Shown here: positions 29,076 through 40,800 of the stretch, piece after piece
Numbering within the stretch: the first letter of the stretch is position 1
Layout of the letters: each line of letters begins with the position of its first letter
From: Astropecten irregularis
Lineage: Eukaryota > Echinodermata > Asteroidea > Paxillosida > Astropectinidae
Assembly (NCBI GenBank): GCA_963971285.1
Contig: OZ020252.1
Span: forward strand, 21,393,806 to 21,457,805
Direction: 5' to 3'
DNA length: 64,000 nt
The notes under the pieces: generated by a model
Databases searched by the model: none
What the model was told of the DNA's origin: nothing
The model's input: only the letters and a program-made list of their open reading frames with translations
Program-made: the position numbers and the translations under genes

Positions 29076-31153
29076 TGAAAGCTCCTGTCATCTCATCCAT
29101 CTCTTCTTGTCTCTGTAGGGCAATCTGGCGGGCCATCACTTTCTGTCGGGCGGAGATGAGCATGCATTTGGGGCACCTGCAGTTCCTCCAATTACAGACC
29201 TTTTTGTGTCCCTATAGAAGGAAAAATGGACTTGGATAAGTTTACAAGAAAGAAAAGAAACAACTTTTCACTTAATTTTTGCAAACTGACACCCTCTATG
29301 AGCCTACTGGGCAACAAATACTTCAAGTAGCCTAGCACTACAAAGGTGAAGAGAATGAGGAATGTGACGGATCTTTCTGAGTCACAAACATACTTAGAAA
29401 AGAGAACTTCAAGACTCATGGCACCAGTGCATCCATCATACAAGAAGCCTTCAACAGCTTCACAGCTCGGTAGGTTCTCAGTTCCAATTAGTGTGCACTA
29501 AAATAACCCCAACACTTTACATACACGTGTATAATAAATGAGTATCATTCAAATGTTCTGTAATGATTCAAAATGGAGTTGCTATATTCATAGCCAAATC
29601 CAGGGCAAGTGGCAGAGGGCAACCAAGGCAATCCTTTGTACATTGCCTTGAATTGGAGCCCCTTCAAATGATTCAATAGACCATGGCAGTATAAAAACCA
29701 TGAAACCATACAGCAAGGCTTGAATTTAACGGAGGCCACGGAGGGCATGGCCTTCGTTGCCCTGGTTTTTGGCCTTCGTGCCCCCTTCAAATGTTTCCAT
29801 AGACATTATGATTTTCCAATGGAAGTGCCCCTTGCAATGGAAAAGTGGCCTTGCCATTTTCAGAACCAAATTCAAGGCCTGATGCAGTGTACCTCGGCCA
29901 ACATGAAAAAACACATTAACCTTTCAAGTTTCAGTCCCCACAGAACTTACAGAAGTGCCCATTGATGAGGACAAATTGGCCTAAGAATAAAATTCCTGTC
30001 CCGCAAACCTTTTAAGTCAAAGAAAGTCAAATCTTTTGGACTTGGCATTATTATTTACACTGTCCTTTTAAAATTCTATGTGACTTTTATTAATATGCTT
30101 CAATTTAATGCAATCCATTTATTGCTATTTGCATTTAAAAACACAATAGAAATTACTTATACAGGTTTTATAAGGATAAACATTGATTAGTTTTGGTCTT
30201 AAAAAAAATGTTAAGTTCTAATTATTGTGAAATACTTTCCTCTAAAAATGCTATCATATTACAAAAAAAGTACAATTGAAAACCTACAATATTGCACCAA
30301 ACAACCAATGAAAATTGAACACAATAGGAACATGCACACATTCATTTTGTAAAAATAGAAACTGTAAATGTTGTTGTTTTCTTTATCTGTTTCTTTAACA
30401 TGATAACTGTTTTGCCTTTTGCCATAATAAATTGTTGCAGACTTTGGTTTGAAGTGTAGGCCTAGGCCTATACCAATTATTGTTAGCAAATCTGTAAAAT
30501 TGGTCTTTGCCAGTCAAAATCATTACATCAAAACAGGATGACTATCCACTCATATTTTGCACACAAAAAAAGAGAGAAATCATAAATAGATAAAGCAGGA
30601 TCAGGACCCATGTAGGCCTAGTACTAGTAGGCCTAGGCCCCCTACTACATTTTTCGAAAGTTTTAAAATGTTTGAACCCCTTGAAAATTAGGCATAGGCC
30701 CTAATTATAATAATCTTGTATTATAACTTAGAGAAAGAAGACTCAAATTTAGACGAGTATTAAGCATCTACTCACCTTCAGTGGGATCAAAACGCCATGT
30801 CCACGGCACCGGGCGCATCGTGGGCACCGCCGTCTCTTCAGACTGGAGGAAGAGGTGTGTCTATTGGCCACCAGGTCCACCGTGGCCTCTGCCTGGCCCT
30901 CTCCCCTAATTGGTCCCCGTCTGATTGTCTCCTCTGCCCGCTGGTGATGGTCACGGCTTGCTCCCTGTCCATGTCCCGGGCGACCTGAACTTGCCGCCGT
31001 GTCACCGCTACCAGTACCACCCTTCGGCCAGGGTGTGCAGGGGGAGTTTGACGTCGACTCCACCACTTCCCTCTCAACGTCTTCTTCGTCCATAAGTCGC
31101 CGAGTTTCAGCCGCTAATTTGGCTGTAGTTCGCCTCTTGGATAACTTTCCCAT
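26508..31153 (-). CDS. DM-domain (DMRT family) transcription factor, 4 coding exons
   Basis: Read on the - strand, the exons are 31153-30776, 29211-28893, 27959-27320 and 26670-26508, which total 1500 nt and 499 aa. The DM zinc-module domain lies at about 106-162. The eight expected ligands are C113, C116, H119, H128, C132, C137, C139 and C142, followed by the recognition-helix segment LISARQKVMARQIALQRQ. The family binds DNA in the minor groove and acts in sex determination, gonad and nervous-system development. Around the domain are an acidic/basic N-terminus, poly-Gln at 173-183, a second 7-Gln run, and a Ser/Gly/Gln-rich C-terminus. I see no DMA domain. The ATG at 31153 has AAC at -3 to -1 and G at +4, with an in-frame TGA two codons upstream. 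The paralogue (Dmrt1, 2, 3/4/5 or other) cannot be assigned by eye. Confidence 0.92.
26671..27319 (-). other. DMRT intron 3
   Basis: A 649-nt intron in phase 2. No other feature is seen. Confidence 0.65.
27320..27959 (-). CDS. DMRT coding exon 3
   Basis: The acceptor is TGTTAGCAG and the donor CAAG|GTTTGT. It encodes residues 233-445, rich in Ser, Gly, Gln and Pro, with YQQQQQQQF and long Ser/Gly stretches, probably a disordered activation region. The frame closes 14 nt after the donor if unspliced. Confidence 0.87.
27960..28892 (-). other. DMRT intron 2
   Basis: A 933-nt intron containing the 194-bp palindrome close to its 3' end. Nothing else is recognised. Confidence 0.8.
27991..28184. 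repeat. 194-bp palindrome made of two tRNA-like arms
   Basis: The ends are GAAAAGTGAAC... and ...GTTCACTTTTC. The left arm (- strand) and right arm (+ strand) carry the same tRNA-like unit: GATAGCTCAGTTGGTAAGAG, then a GGTTCGAATCC-type B box. They meet at CTATCCATTTAGATAG. The arms differ at only a few positions. It lies in DMRT intron 2, 31 bp upstream of exon 3 in the gene's direction. Confidence 0.9.
28893..29211 (-). CDS. DMRT coding exon 2
   Basis: The acceptor is CTATAG and the donor CAAG|GTAAAC. It begins GHKKVCNWRNCRCPKC (127-142), completing the DM domain, and continues to residue 232 plus one base. It contains an uninterrupted CAG tract (11 Gln, 29041-29073 on the + strand as CTG). 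Confidence 0.93.
29041..29073 (-). repeat. Pure CAG microsatellite (11 units) in DMRT exon 2
   Basis: Eleven CAG codons have no CAA interruption and encode Gln 173-183, just after the DM domain. Confidence 0.95.
29212..30775 (-). other. DMRT intron 1
   Basis: A 1564-nt phase-0 intron inside the DM domain. It has several TAGGCCTA words (30457-30470, 30613-30635) and otherwise no recognised feature. Confidence 0.8.
30776..31153 (-). CDS. DMRT coding exon 1
   Basis: It encodes residues 1-126 and ends with the first half of the DM domain (CARCRGHGVLIPLK). The donor AAG|GTGAGT is in phase 0. The N-terminus has SKRR and a Gly/Arg-rich stretch. An extra Cys (C110) precedes the first ligand pair. 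Confidence 0.93.
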
Positions 31154-33256
31154 GTTTCAGTGGATTAAGAATTAATCTGACGTGACGGTCGTAATTGTTT
31201 TGCCTTTTAAATAATCACAGCGAGAGTACAAGTAATACGATGCTTATTATCAACAATGTACCAGTACATAGGCCTATCAACATTGATTGAAGTACAACTT
31301 CAACTTTCAAGATTGGGCCGGATGGGTCGTTTGAACATTTCCCAAATTTGATACAAGCTTTGATACAAAGTAACAATTTTACTAGGGGTCACTTGTACTT
31401 TCGGGATGCGGAATGAGCAGAACTAAGCTGCTAAGCCCGTTGCACGTAAGTTTGCTTAGCAAGTATAGGTTACCAGCCAAAAGCCCGTGGAATGTACACA
31501 CAGCTTAGACTGGCTCCCTGCTAATTTCTACTCAGCATAAACTGCCCAACCATGTTTAATAATGAGCCCATGCCGCGCCTCACGCTGATTGGTCAAACGT
31601 TTAGGTAACTCCGGGGCGATCTTATTAATTAAAAGTACAGTGCACTGGCGCTGGCCTGTTCCAAATCTGATTTGTGCATGACAACATTTTGAAGTCAGGA
31701 TTCTGGCATTTCCCCTTATTCTTTTTTGAAGTAAATAAAAAAAATATATAAAAAAATTAATAAACAAAAGTAAACATCACTTCTTTGGTTAAAATTGATT
31801 ATCATTAAAACTATGGTTGCCAAACTAAGTAAAATAATTCCCACCTATTCTTGACAATGAACTGTTCCGCAATCACCTATTAATATCAAAGTATTCTGAC
31901 ATTGACTTTGCACTTTTGGGGTCACGCTGATCCCTGAGATAGGTGCGATAGAGCGTACATACCCCACACCTTTGCAAATTTGAACACAAGTACACGTGAG
32001 TTATGGAAAAGGTAGCGGGTCAAAGGTTATCATGTATGTCAAGTGCTGCAGAGTTTATAAGGAGTCGAAGATGATTCAAATTATGTAAAATAATCTCTTA
32101 TTACAACTAGGCAATAATTCTTTCAACAACTCCGGTTTTTTTTTTTTTTACAAAATATTAATTTTGTTTATTGTCACTGTGTGCAAGAACACAGTATAAT
32201 TATTTGGTCGTTTGACATAAAATAGTAATGAGTAGTCCTTTGAACAACCAATGTATGTACACGTTGGTTCTGAGTTAGTTTTGTATTCCTTCTTGTTGTT
32301 TCTCTGCTAGTTTTTAAATAATTTCTGTATATGTTATCTTATTTACAATGAGTGAACAATAACCCAAATATTTTTGCTGTTGGATAACTTTCCCCTAAGA
32401 AACAGATGCTTTACTAACTACTTTATAGAGAGAACAATTAAACATTGAAAATGAAATCTGATGTCCAAAGGAAACACAAAAATTTAAATGGCAATAAACA
32501 ATGAATTTAAAAAAAGAAAGTGCACAATAAAAATACAATGTAGAGGCCTGGTACATGTTGCTTCATACCCCATTTACATCTCAGCTGGCCTTTCTGAAAG
32601 TTTCTGTCACCAGCCAAAACTGTTTTTGTATGCACCCTACAAACTGAAAAAGGAAAAAAAGTAGTGATTTTCACCAATAAAATAAAAAAGAAGAAAAAGA
32701 AGTGCAACTGAAATGCGTGTTGTAAAGCACATGCATAATAATGTCTTTATATTACTACTGTTTAAAAAATAATTCCAAAATACCTCTTAATAATACTATG
32801 TTATTTACAGGCTCTTGCAAAAACCTTGAGTTTTACTTAGCAAGAAATAACTCAATTTTCCCCAAGTGTTTGACAGTTCGGTAAATGTTAGTATTTCGCT
32901 TACTACTTTTAATAAGGCAGATGGCAGTAGTAATTATAGTCCAAGGAAAAATTCATCATTTACAAACTGTGTCTCAACCTTTTTCAACAGAAAACCCACT
33001 AATTTCTAAACGCATGCTTTTAAACAACTGGAAGCCCAATTTTGTTTTATTTCAATGTAAACCTATTTATTTTGTAATCATCTAAAGACAAAAAATACCT
33101 TGAAGATGACATAAATATCTCCTTGAACCATTTTAGTTTTTTTGGTACATACCTTTGAAAAAAGGGAAATTAATCCAAATGTCATAAATCTATAATACTG
33201 CAGCTTCTCTATCGACTATTCCAAATAAGTCAGATTAAGGCCAACTCAGAAAGATG

Positions 33257-33328
33257 ACTAAGGTGGGATCTGAACCCACAACATCCAGGTTACTGTACTA
33301 GTTGCACTACCAACTGAGCTATCTTTTC
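33257..33328 (-). repeat. tRNA-like sequence
   Basis: Read on the - strand it has GATAGCTCAGTTGGTAGTGC (A box and D arm) and GTGGGTTCAGATCCCAC (a perfect 5-bp T stem). The acceptor ends do not pair, so it is probably a tRNA-derived repeat or pseudo-tRNA, different in the T arm from the 27991 family. Confidence 0.6.
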
Positions 33329-34262
33329 CTTCATTGGCAACTTTTTCCCATACTGTTCAATCCCTTCATTGAGAAAGCTAACTTGGAACACTGCCAAGAA
33401 TATGCTTTAACTTTAAGCTCATTTGGTGAAACACAAATATGGAAATCATGGAGGTTGCTATGACAACCTGGAGGTCAGGCTCAGTCGGTCTCTTTAATTT
33501 GCTCTTTTTTGTGACCTCAAATAATATATCATTATCCAACAATTGACTTACCTTGAAACAGAATCCACCTAGGCTTAACACTGACATTACATAATATATT
33601 TAAAAGAAACTCAATGTTTTCCTAGTATAAGCACAATTACAATTTTTCTTTTTCGTTCCCCATGAACAAATACTTTGATCATTCAAATAAAAAAAACCAC
33701 AAAACAAGAGGAGATGGACATTCTTGTTGTCATCAAATAATAAAAACTGTCCATTGAAAATAGAATGAAATTCAACTGTTAAGCCAAGATTTGATGCCTG
33801 CAGAACTACTTATCGTACTTCCAACCCCCCCCCCCAAACAAAATAAAAATAAAAATAAAATAAAACAAGTAAATAAATAACATAACAACTAATTTTTTGT
33901 CTTTATCTTTTGTTTTGGACTAGCATACTACATTTAGTAAACAAGGCACTTATTTCATGATTTACAGTCACATTCTGAAAGTTTCTGCTCAAGCCATTTT
34001 TAAGTTTCTTAATAATAACTTATAAGTACTGTTATAGAATATACAAGGGGTGTGTTAGGCATTTTTGGGAAAGCGAGCAGGACTTGAGTTCCTCATCACA
34101 AATTCACAGTCTTTGTTCGACATGGACAATATTAAAAATAATAGCTGACATGGAAGAATGTCAGGCTTATATGCAGCTTTTTAGTTAAGTTTGTTTTCAA
34201 ATTCAGACCCAAAAAGTGGGAAAGCTTTACAACTTTGACATTAAAAAGGGCTCAACCCCCCT

Positions 34263-34268
34263 TTTATT
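34263..34268 (-). promoter_or_regulatory. Candidate poly(A) signal for CREB3L
   Basis: AATAAA on the - strand, about 220 nt after the stop codon. Others lie further down (33047-33052, 33064-33069), so the true end is undecided. Confidence 0.3.
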
Positions 34269-34488
34269 TTAAACTGAAAATTATATTCAATTACCATTTA
34301 AGAAGGTTTTGTAATGGTCACTTTTTGATTAATATTGGCACCATCATCTTACAAGTTTTTAATTTCTTTTTTAAAAGTCACGCGCAGCATCAAAAATACT
34401 TTTCTTTTTCTCGTTTAAGATATATGCGGGTCCTAATCCAATTTTTACTTATCCCACAAGAATTTTTTTGTTTTTATGACGGGTGTTG

Positions 34489-34811
34489 CTACTTATTTTT
34501 AGAGTTATTTGTCAGTCTCGTCACAGAATCCATGGCAACCAGCTGAGCCTCAATGTCAGGATGCATGACGGCCTGTAAGTTGACTAAGGAGTGGGCCTCG
34601 GCACCAGCTGATCCCTGGTTGTCCAGGAACAACCCAGCAGGGATGGCAGCAGGACCAGATGCTGTGTGCTTCTGGCCGGCCAGGGCGGCGTGCTCTGCTG
34701 CTGTGGCAGTGTGAAGGCTGGTGTGGACTGAGTCCATCCGTTCCATGAAGGTGTAGTCTTTGGGCGTGGTCTGGTCGTCTTCGTCAGAGTACAGCATTCT
34801 GGAGGAACGTA
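34489..34811 (-). CDS. CREB3L2: CREB3L coding exon 9 and stop
   Basis: The acceptor CACCTTTCAG joins as [22 protein letters not shown] aligns with the S1P site region of CREB3L2. The luminal tail ends TNNSKNK, including an N-glycosylation sequon (NNS), with stop TAG at 34489-34491. Confidence 0.92.
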
Positions 34812-37800
34812 CTGAAAGGTGAAAAACAGAACAGAGATTAATATCTATGATTCATTAACACGTAATTCAAACCCTTAAATCATTCCATCCACATCTGACA
34901 CATCTGCACAGCGATATTTGACTGTGTTTAAATACAGTGGAATGCCACTATAACGAACACGCTGGGATGCACAGAAATTGTTCGTTATAGTGAACAATAT
35001 CTAGTACAGTATGCTTATACATTGAACATAAAAATTGGGAGCCAAGGATGATGTTCGGTATAGGGGACTAGGGGTGTTCGTTTTAGCGGTGTTCCACTGT
35101 ATCATGTGTTTCTATGCTTCTCATATTGCGAGTCTTTCATCAAAGTCCTCCTATAAGCAACACACCATGAATGCAGTAGCAGCAAATTACACCTTGTTGG
35201 CTTAAATTTGATACAACAAGTCTATTTTCAAAAACCTTTCTGGATTGTGATGTAGGTGTTGGATGGGAAAACTCAACTGATTTCAACTGCCTTAACCCCA
35301 CATCCATTCCAAAATGTGTATAAATGCAGTTACTTACTGCTTGGTGTCAGGTAGGCATCGTAGTATGCTGAATGGGATTGTTCCGGTCCGTAGGGGGTGC
35401 CAGACTGACCAGCACTTTTAGTCTCCTTGTTCAGGTCATCGTGGTAATTCAAACTGGTGTAGTAGCTACTGGGGAAAGGGCCATGCATGGGGCGGGAGCT
35501 GGAGGGTACCTTGGGGAGGTTTGAGTTGCCAAAGAGGGACTGGGGTGACCAGCCACCGAGGAAGACTGCAAAACATAGAACAAGCACCTGCAGAGGACGA
35601 CATCAAGAAAATTCAAATAAACACACAATTCCAAACATGTTTCACGGAAATTCTAGTCATCCTGTTGAGGTTTTCCTTTTTGTAACATTTTCAAGCTGAG
35701 AAAATTTCATGGAACTGGTACACACAAAATTCTGCATTAATGCAAACAATTTGCTTCAGAAAGATGGGGTACCAATAAAACGTTTCACGCAACATATAAT
35801 TCTTACAACTGGTATTCTGCTGCATGTTTTTGCTCGATTTTGCTTTGCGCCAGATTTCTAGGCAAATACAGCACCATGACATTTGTGCACAGACTTCCAA
35901 TTACAAATGTTGTTTCAGGCTGTGGCTGATTAACCTCAGTACGCATGAACCTATGGCAAATGGCTACAGCCTCCACCATAGACTCGTGTGTAAAATCAAG
36001 CCACAGGCTAGCCAAATGATTCAGACATTAGCCGTTTACCAGTGAATTGAAAACCTTGAAGAAAAGGTATATCTCTTTCCTGACAAGTTGGGACTCCTGC
36101 TAAACTGTTTATTTTGGGTTACCAACCACCAAAGAATCAATGCCAACATGAAGGCGAAGAAAGGGGGAAAAAGGAAAAGCCCTGTGTTGACTACAATGGC
36201 AGAAGCAATAATGTACTGATGGCTTAATTGACTTGCTGAAATCAGCCATTAGAGGGCGCTATAATAATCCACTGTGCATTCTGTACATGTGCTCTAGCTT
36301 GGCTGCACATATCAAGCCAACAGCACTGCTCAGCTTCTTACCAAAAGATCACTGAGAATGTGAAAATACTCATGCAATGGACAGCCATGTAAGTGTCGAT
36401 AGATAGCCATGCAAGTATTAGAGGTGTTAGAGTTTTAATGGTTTAATATTAGGCATAAAGAAATGAAACAAGGAGAGACATGAGTGAGAAAGGAAGAAAA
36501 TCATATCATATTGGTACGAATACTCAACCTGTTAAAAAATAATCATTGTCTTGGCAGTTTAGCGGGAAGGAGGTGTTACCTCCACACTTTATGACCGGGT
36601 TGGTGCTGGGGTGTGACAAATAAAAACAAAATAAGTGTGCTGAAGTTCACATACAGGGGAGCAGAACAAAGGAGCAATAACACAAAAAGTGGAGGACAGA
36701 GGAAACTAGACAAGATACCATCAAACTGGGTTAAATCGGAATTAACTGGCCACAGCCAGAAATGACAAGCAAGTCTCATATATTTCTGGTTGAAATACAT
36801 TAATTTGAATGGGGCTTCAGATGGTGACAATGTGGCTTGACCTGGTCACATTCAGTGTCATAAACCATGGAGCACCTCCTGAGATGCCCCATGCTGGAAC
36901 ATCCTTGCACAATATCAGACTTGGCAGAGTTTAAGGTGAAATAACAACAGTGTGTTGAACTGTGGATGAGCCACATCTAGCTCAGCTCTGTAACTGTTTA
37001 TACTTAAAATAGTGTACACAAAAGAAGAAAATTGAGCATCCAATGCTCCCTGACTAAAAATGCAGAGTTACGTAACTTGGAACAAGCTCTCGTAAACAGT
37101 CATGTCATTGATAACTAACACGCCACTCACAAAGGGCGTAAACTGCATAAATAAACCAGACCAAGCTAGAACTTGCTAGTTCTAGCCCTGAAACACAGAG
37201 GTTACTAGTCAGAAAAATTCAAATCTTCTACACACTCAGACATTTTGGTCATTTTAATGGGTCTTGTGAACTATTTTGATGGTACGTGTACATGTATTAG
37301 TAACCACTTGACAAATTCGGCATGTGAACATACCATGACCAAACCAAAAATGTTGCTTTTCCTTCAACATAGTGATTAGTCATTCCACAGCAAATACTGA
37401 ATTATTACAATGTGCATTGCATTAGTATCTGGGTTATTCAATAATTTCAGGCATACGATATTAGTAAGAATTCAAGCGAACATCAATAGAGCTAAAATTT
37501 TAGAAGGACGTTTCTTTGACAAGCTAAAAATAACTCAGGCCTGCAATGGAAACACTTAGCTCCCAGACTTGCATTATGGCACTGTCAATGTTTGACACTT
37601 ACCATCAAGCAGGTGCCTGACTGGGTGGTGTTGGCCTTAAGGGGCTTGGTCACTTTGTTGACAATGCTCTGGAGCTTCTGTAGCTGGGCTGCCAGCGTTC
37701 TGTTGGTGCTCTCCATGGACTGCAGCTTCCGCTTGAGGTCCGAGTTTTCCTGTGTGTAGGTTTCCATTCTAAGGGAAAGAAAAAAAGAAAGTGGACTTTA

Positions 37801-40800
37801 GGATGTGAAATAAGAAACTGGAAGAGTGCAGAACTAGTACATTGAAGGTTGCTGGCCCTAATGTGATCCAGGCACACATGATTCCATCGGGATAACTTAC
37901 ACCCTGTTGGGACTTTGGTGGATATTGAAATGTTCCTAGCAAAAATGCACAGGCAAATATGAATGGTGCCCTGACAATAGCGCTGCGCACTTGCGCTAAA
38001 AATAGCACCGAACCTCAGACAAAAATTGTAACGTGGCCATGCAAACGTGTGGTGAGTGGGGTATGTGCATGCATGGTGTGATGTCATTAGTGCGGAACGT
38101 TATTGACAATGGTAGTCATTCCCCTGCATTTTAATTTCTGATTCTAATAGCCTAGGGAGAGGAGGACAAGGAGAAAGGGGGGGGGGGGGGCAGGGGAAAG
38201 TAAGTCCGCCATGGTCACCTTAAAGCAATTAATCAAGCAGGAAGTGGAGACTTCCTGGACATGTCTGCCAGTCCAATGCAGGCAATAAATGACTGGGAAA
38301 ATTATTCCTCTATATCCAAAGAGACTGCTATGAAGAAGACACCAGAATAATATCACTACTCAATTAATGTCAATGTTCAAATTAAATTTCTTCATTCATT
38401 AGGGAGGACTCTGACATCACAATAAGAGGTTACAGGCTGCACACATTCATCAAAGCCATTTGTCGGAATATAATTCTATAATCAAGGACTGTTCAAATTC
38501 AACAAACCTCCGACATTTCAACATTTCAATCCTCTGACTATTTCCTGTATCAATTGATTAAGGGTGCATAGGGTTTGGTATATTTATTCAGGGGTGGGTA
38601 AGGGCTGGTTAAAAATCCTGCAAATCCCAGATGAGTTTTGACAGTACACTCAGTTATGGAGACATTCCAAGAAAGGCCAAAATGAGACGTTTCCTGTTTG
38701 GGGGGGGGGGGGGGTCTCCGTGAGCCAACTTACTTTCTTTCCAGGGCTTCCACGTATTCCTTTTTCTTCCGTCTGCTTTCCTGGGCAGAGATCTGGAAGA
38801 GATAACGTGAAAAAATGAGTTTTTTAAGGGGGTGGGGACTGATTGAAGGGGGTTACGTTTGTCTAGTCAGGAAGGTGATTCTCCGGATGGGAGGCAGAGC
38901 CAGCCAACCTTTAAATGCCTCCAGACGAGACAGCGAGACGAGACGGGTAGACAGAGAAGATCAATCTGTCGAACTAGCAATTAATAGTCCTTGGGAATGC
39001 TCCTACCAAGAAGCATTCAAAATGCTTGATAACTGAGAATACATTTTAAGTAATATCTGCACTACAAGATTGTATGTTATGAAAACATTTTCAATTATGA
39101 AACCTACTGCCTCAAAAAAATTAAAAGGGCAGAATCAGAATGTCGAGCAATCACAAAATAGAGATTCCATTTACATCACAGAAAATGAGCTGGGGAAACA
39201 GCTATGAAAACTTGAGGAGCACTGATGTCATTTCTCTGTAGATAAGTAGATTGTTTTGGGAGATTTCAAAAGTGCCAGTCACCCAATGCGCGGTATTTTT
39301 GAATGCATGAGGGCGCTGTTAGGTGTACAACTTTATTTACTTCCGGGGGTACGGTCCAGTTAATTGTCAATTGAGCAGAGGTCATTTACGGACAATTTTG
39401 TCTTTTGGGATACGACAGAAGTGTGTATTTTTACTACGACGTGTACGAGTTGTATTCTGACACAGCGGTACACAAGAACAAGGCATTGTCAAATGACCCC
39501 TGGAAGTAATTCGAAGCGCCCTCAAGCGTTCAAAAATACCGCGCATTGTTGCCTTGGAATAGATCAGGCTGACTTGGCGAATCACAGAGGTTGGAGGTCC
39601 AGTCATTTTTGTTATACCCGGTCATGTGAGTTGACACTGGCTGGAGTGTTACTGTGTGGCATTTATATGATGCTGACCGATTTGTATGATAGTCCAGGGG
39701 CACAGTCTGACTCTAGCTGACCTTTAAAGGTAGTATCATACTTTGATAAGAAACCAAAACAGAAATTTTCACAGATTTACGTATAACTTACAAGGTATGA
39801 AGATGGTGGTGGTAGAAACATACAGTGAAAATGTTTCCGCCTGAAATGGTGTATTTATCCAGAAATTAGTAAAACAACGACCGAAAATCTTTTTGATCTT
39901 TTAAAAGATCAAAAATAAAAGAGAAAAGACTGAAGAAATACTGTGGCCGTTTTTCGCTGTTTTCTCAAAAAGCGGGCACTGTATGGGACTGAAATTTTCA
40001 CAGATTACTTTGATTGTATCTTTCTTGATATTTTTGCCCACAAATCTGTATTTCTTTGACAAAAACCAAAGTATGATACTACCTTCAACCCCACATGTAC
40101 CCAGATGATAACTGCCTTACAAGTCAATGGCTAGTAGTCCATAACCTGTAGCCTCCTACAATGAGTATGAATGTATGTACACTGAGTCAACATTGCCCTC
40201 TGTATGACAATAACTATAATAGCATACCAGTAGTTTATCTCCAGCCTAATTGGTAATTTTTAACCACAAAGAATTACAAACACTTGTTATCTTTCATTGT
40301 ACACCCTTGCCAGCAGCCAGTTGAATATTGGATGGCTTGATTGTTTACCTAGTAATAATCATTAAGATGTCCATTCACACATTATATTCGCCTTAATATA
40401 AAGTCTCAAGCTTGTTCTGACATGACAGCACACTGCAAGCCCAACCATTATGTTGATCCAATGTATTATTTCCTTGGGCAACTTGCTATGCCAGTAATCA
40501 CTGAATTTTGAGAGAAGTCACTCATTTTGAAATGATTCAGTGAATGAATACAAAACCTAACAGTACACAGAGGAAAGCGGGCAGAGTTATTCCTATTTAA
40601 ATCATTTTGATTAAATATTCATTAATTTCTTAATTGTAGAGAGCTCATTCTGAGGGAAAAGTCCTTGGTAACCTTTCACTACCAGAACATAAAAACCATA
40701 TCTAAAAGGCATTCATAATCCGTGGATAATGTGGATGACAATATCATGGCATTTCTTATCCTAAAGGAAATCCTAGCCTATTACTTATCTTGCATTGCAT

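Larger units (their letters stand above)
31154..34488. other. DMRT upstream region and CREB3L 3' UTR
   Basis: It holds the DMRT promoter (not located) and the CREB3L 3' untranslated region, with a tRNA-like repeat at 33257-33328. No coding exon is seen. Confidence 0.6.

Noticed and set aside
39364..39720. 118-codon frame
   Set aside because: It overlaps the foldback at 39284-39548 and has no conserved features.
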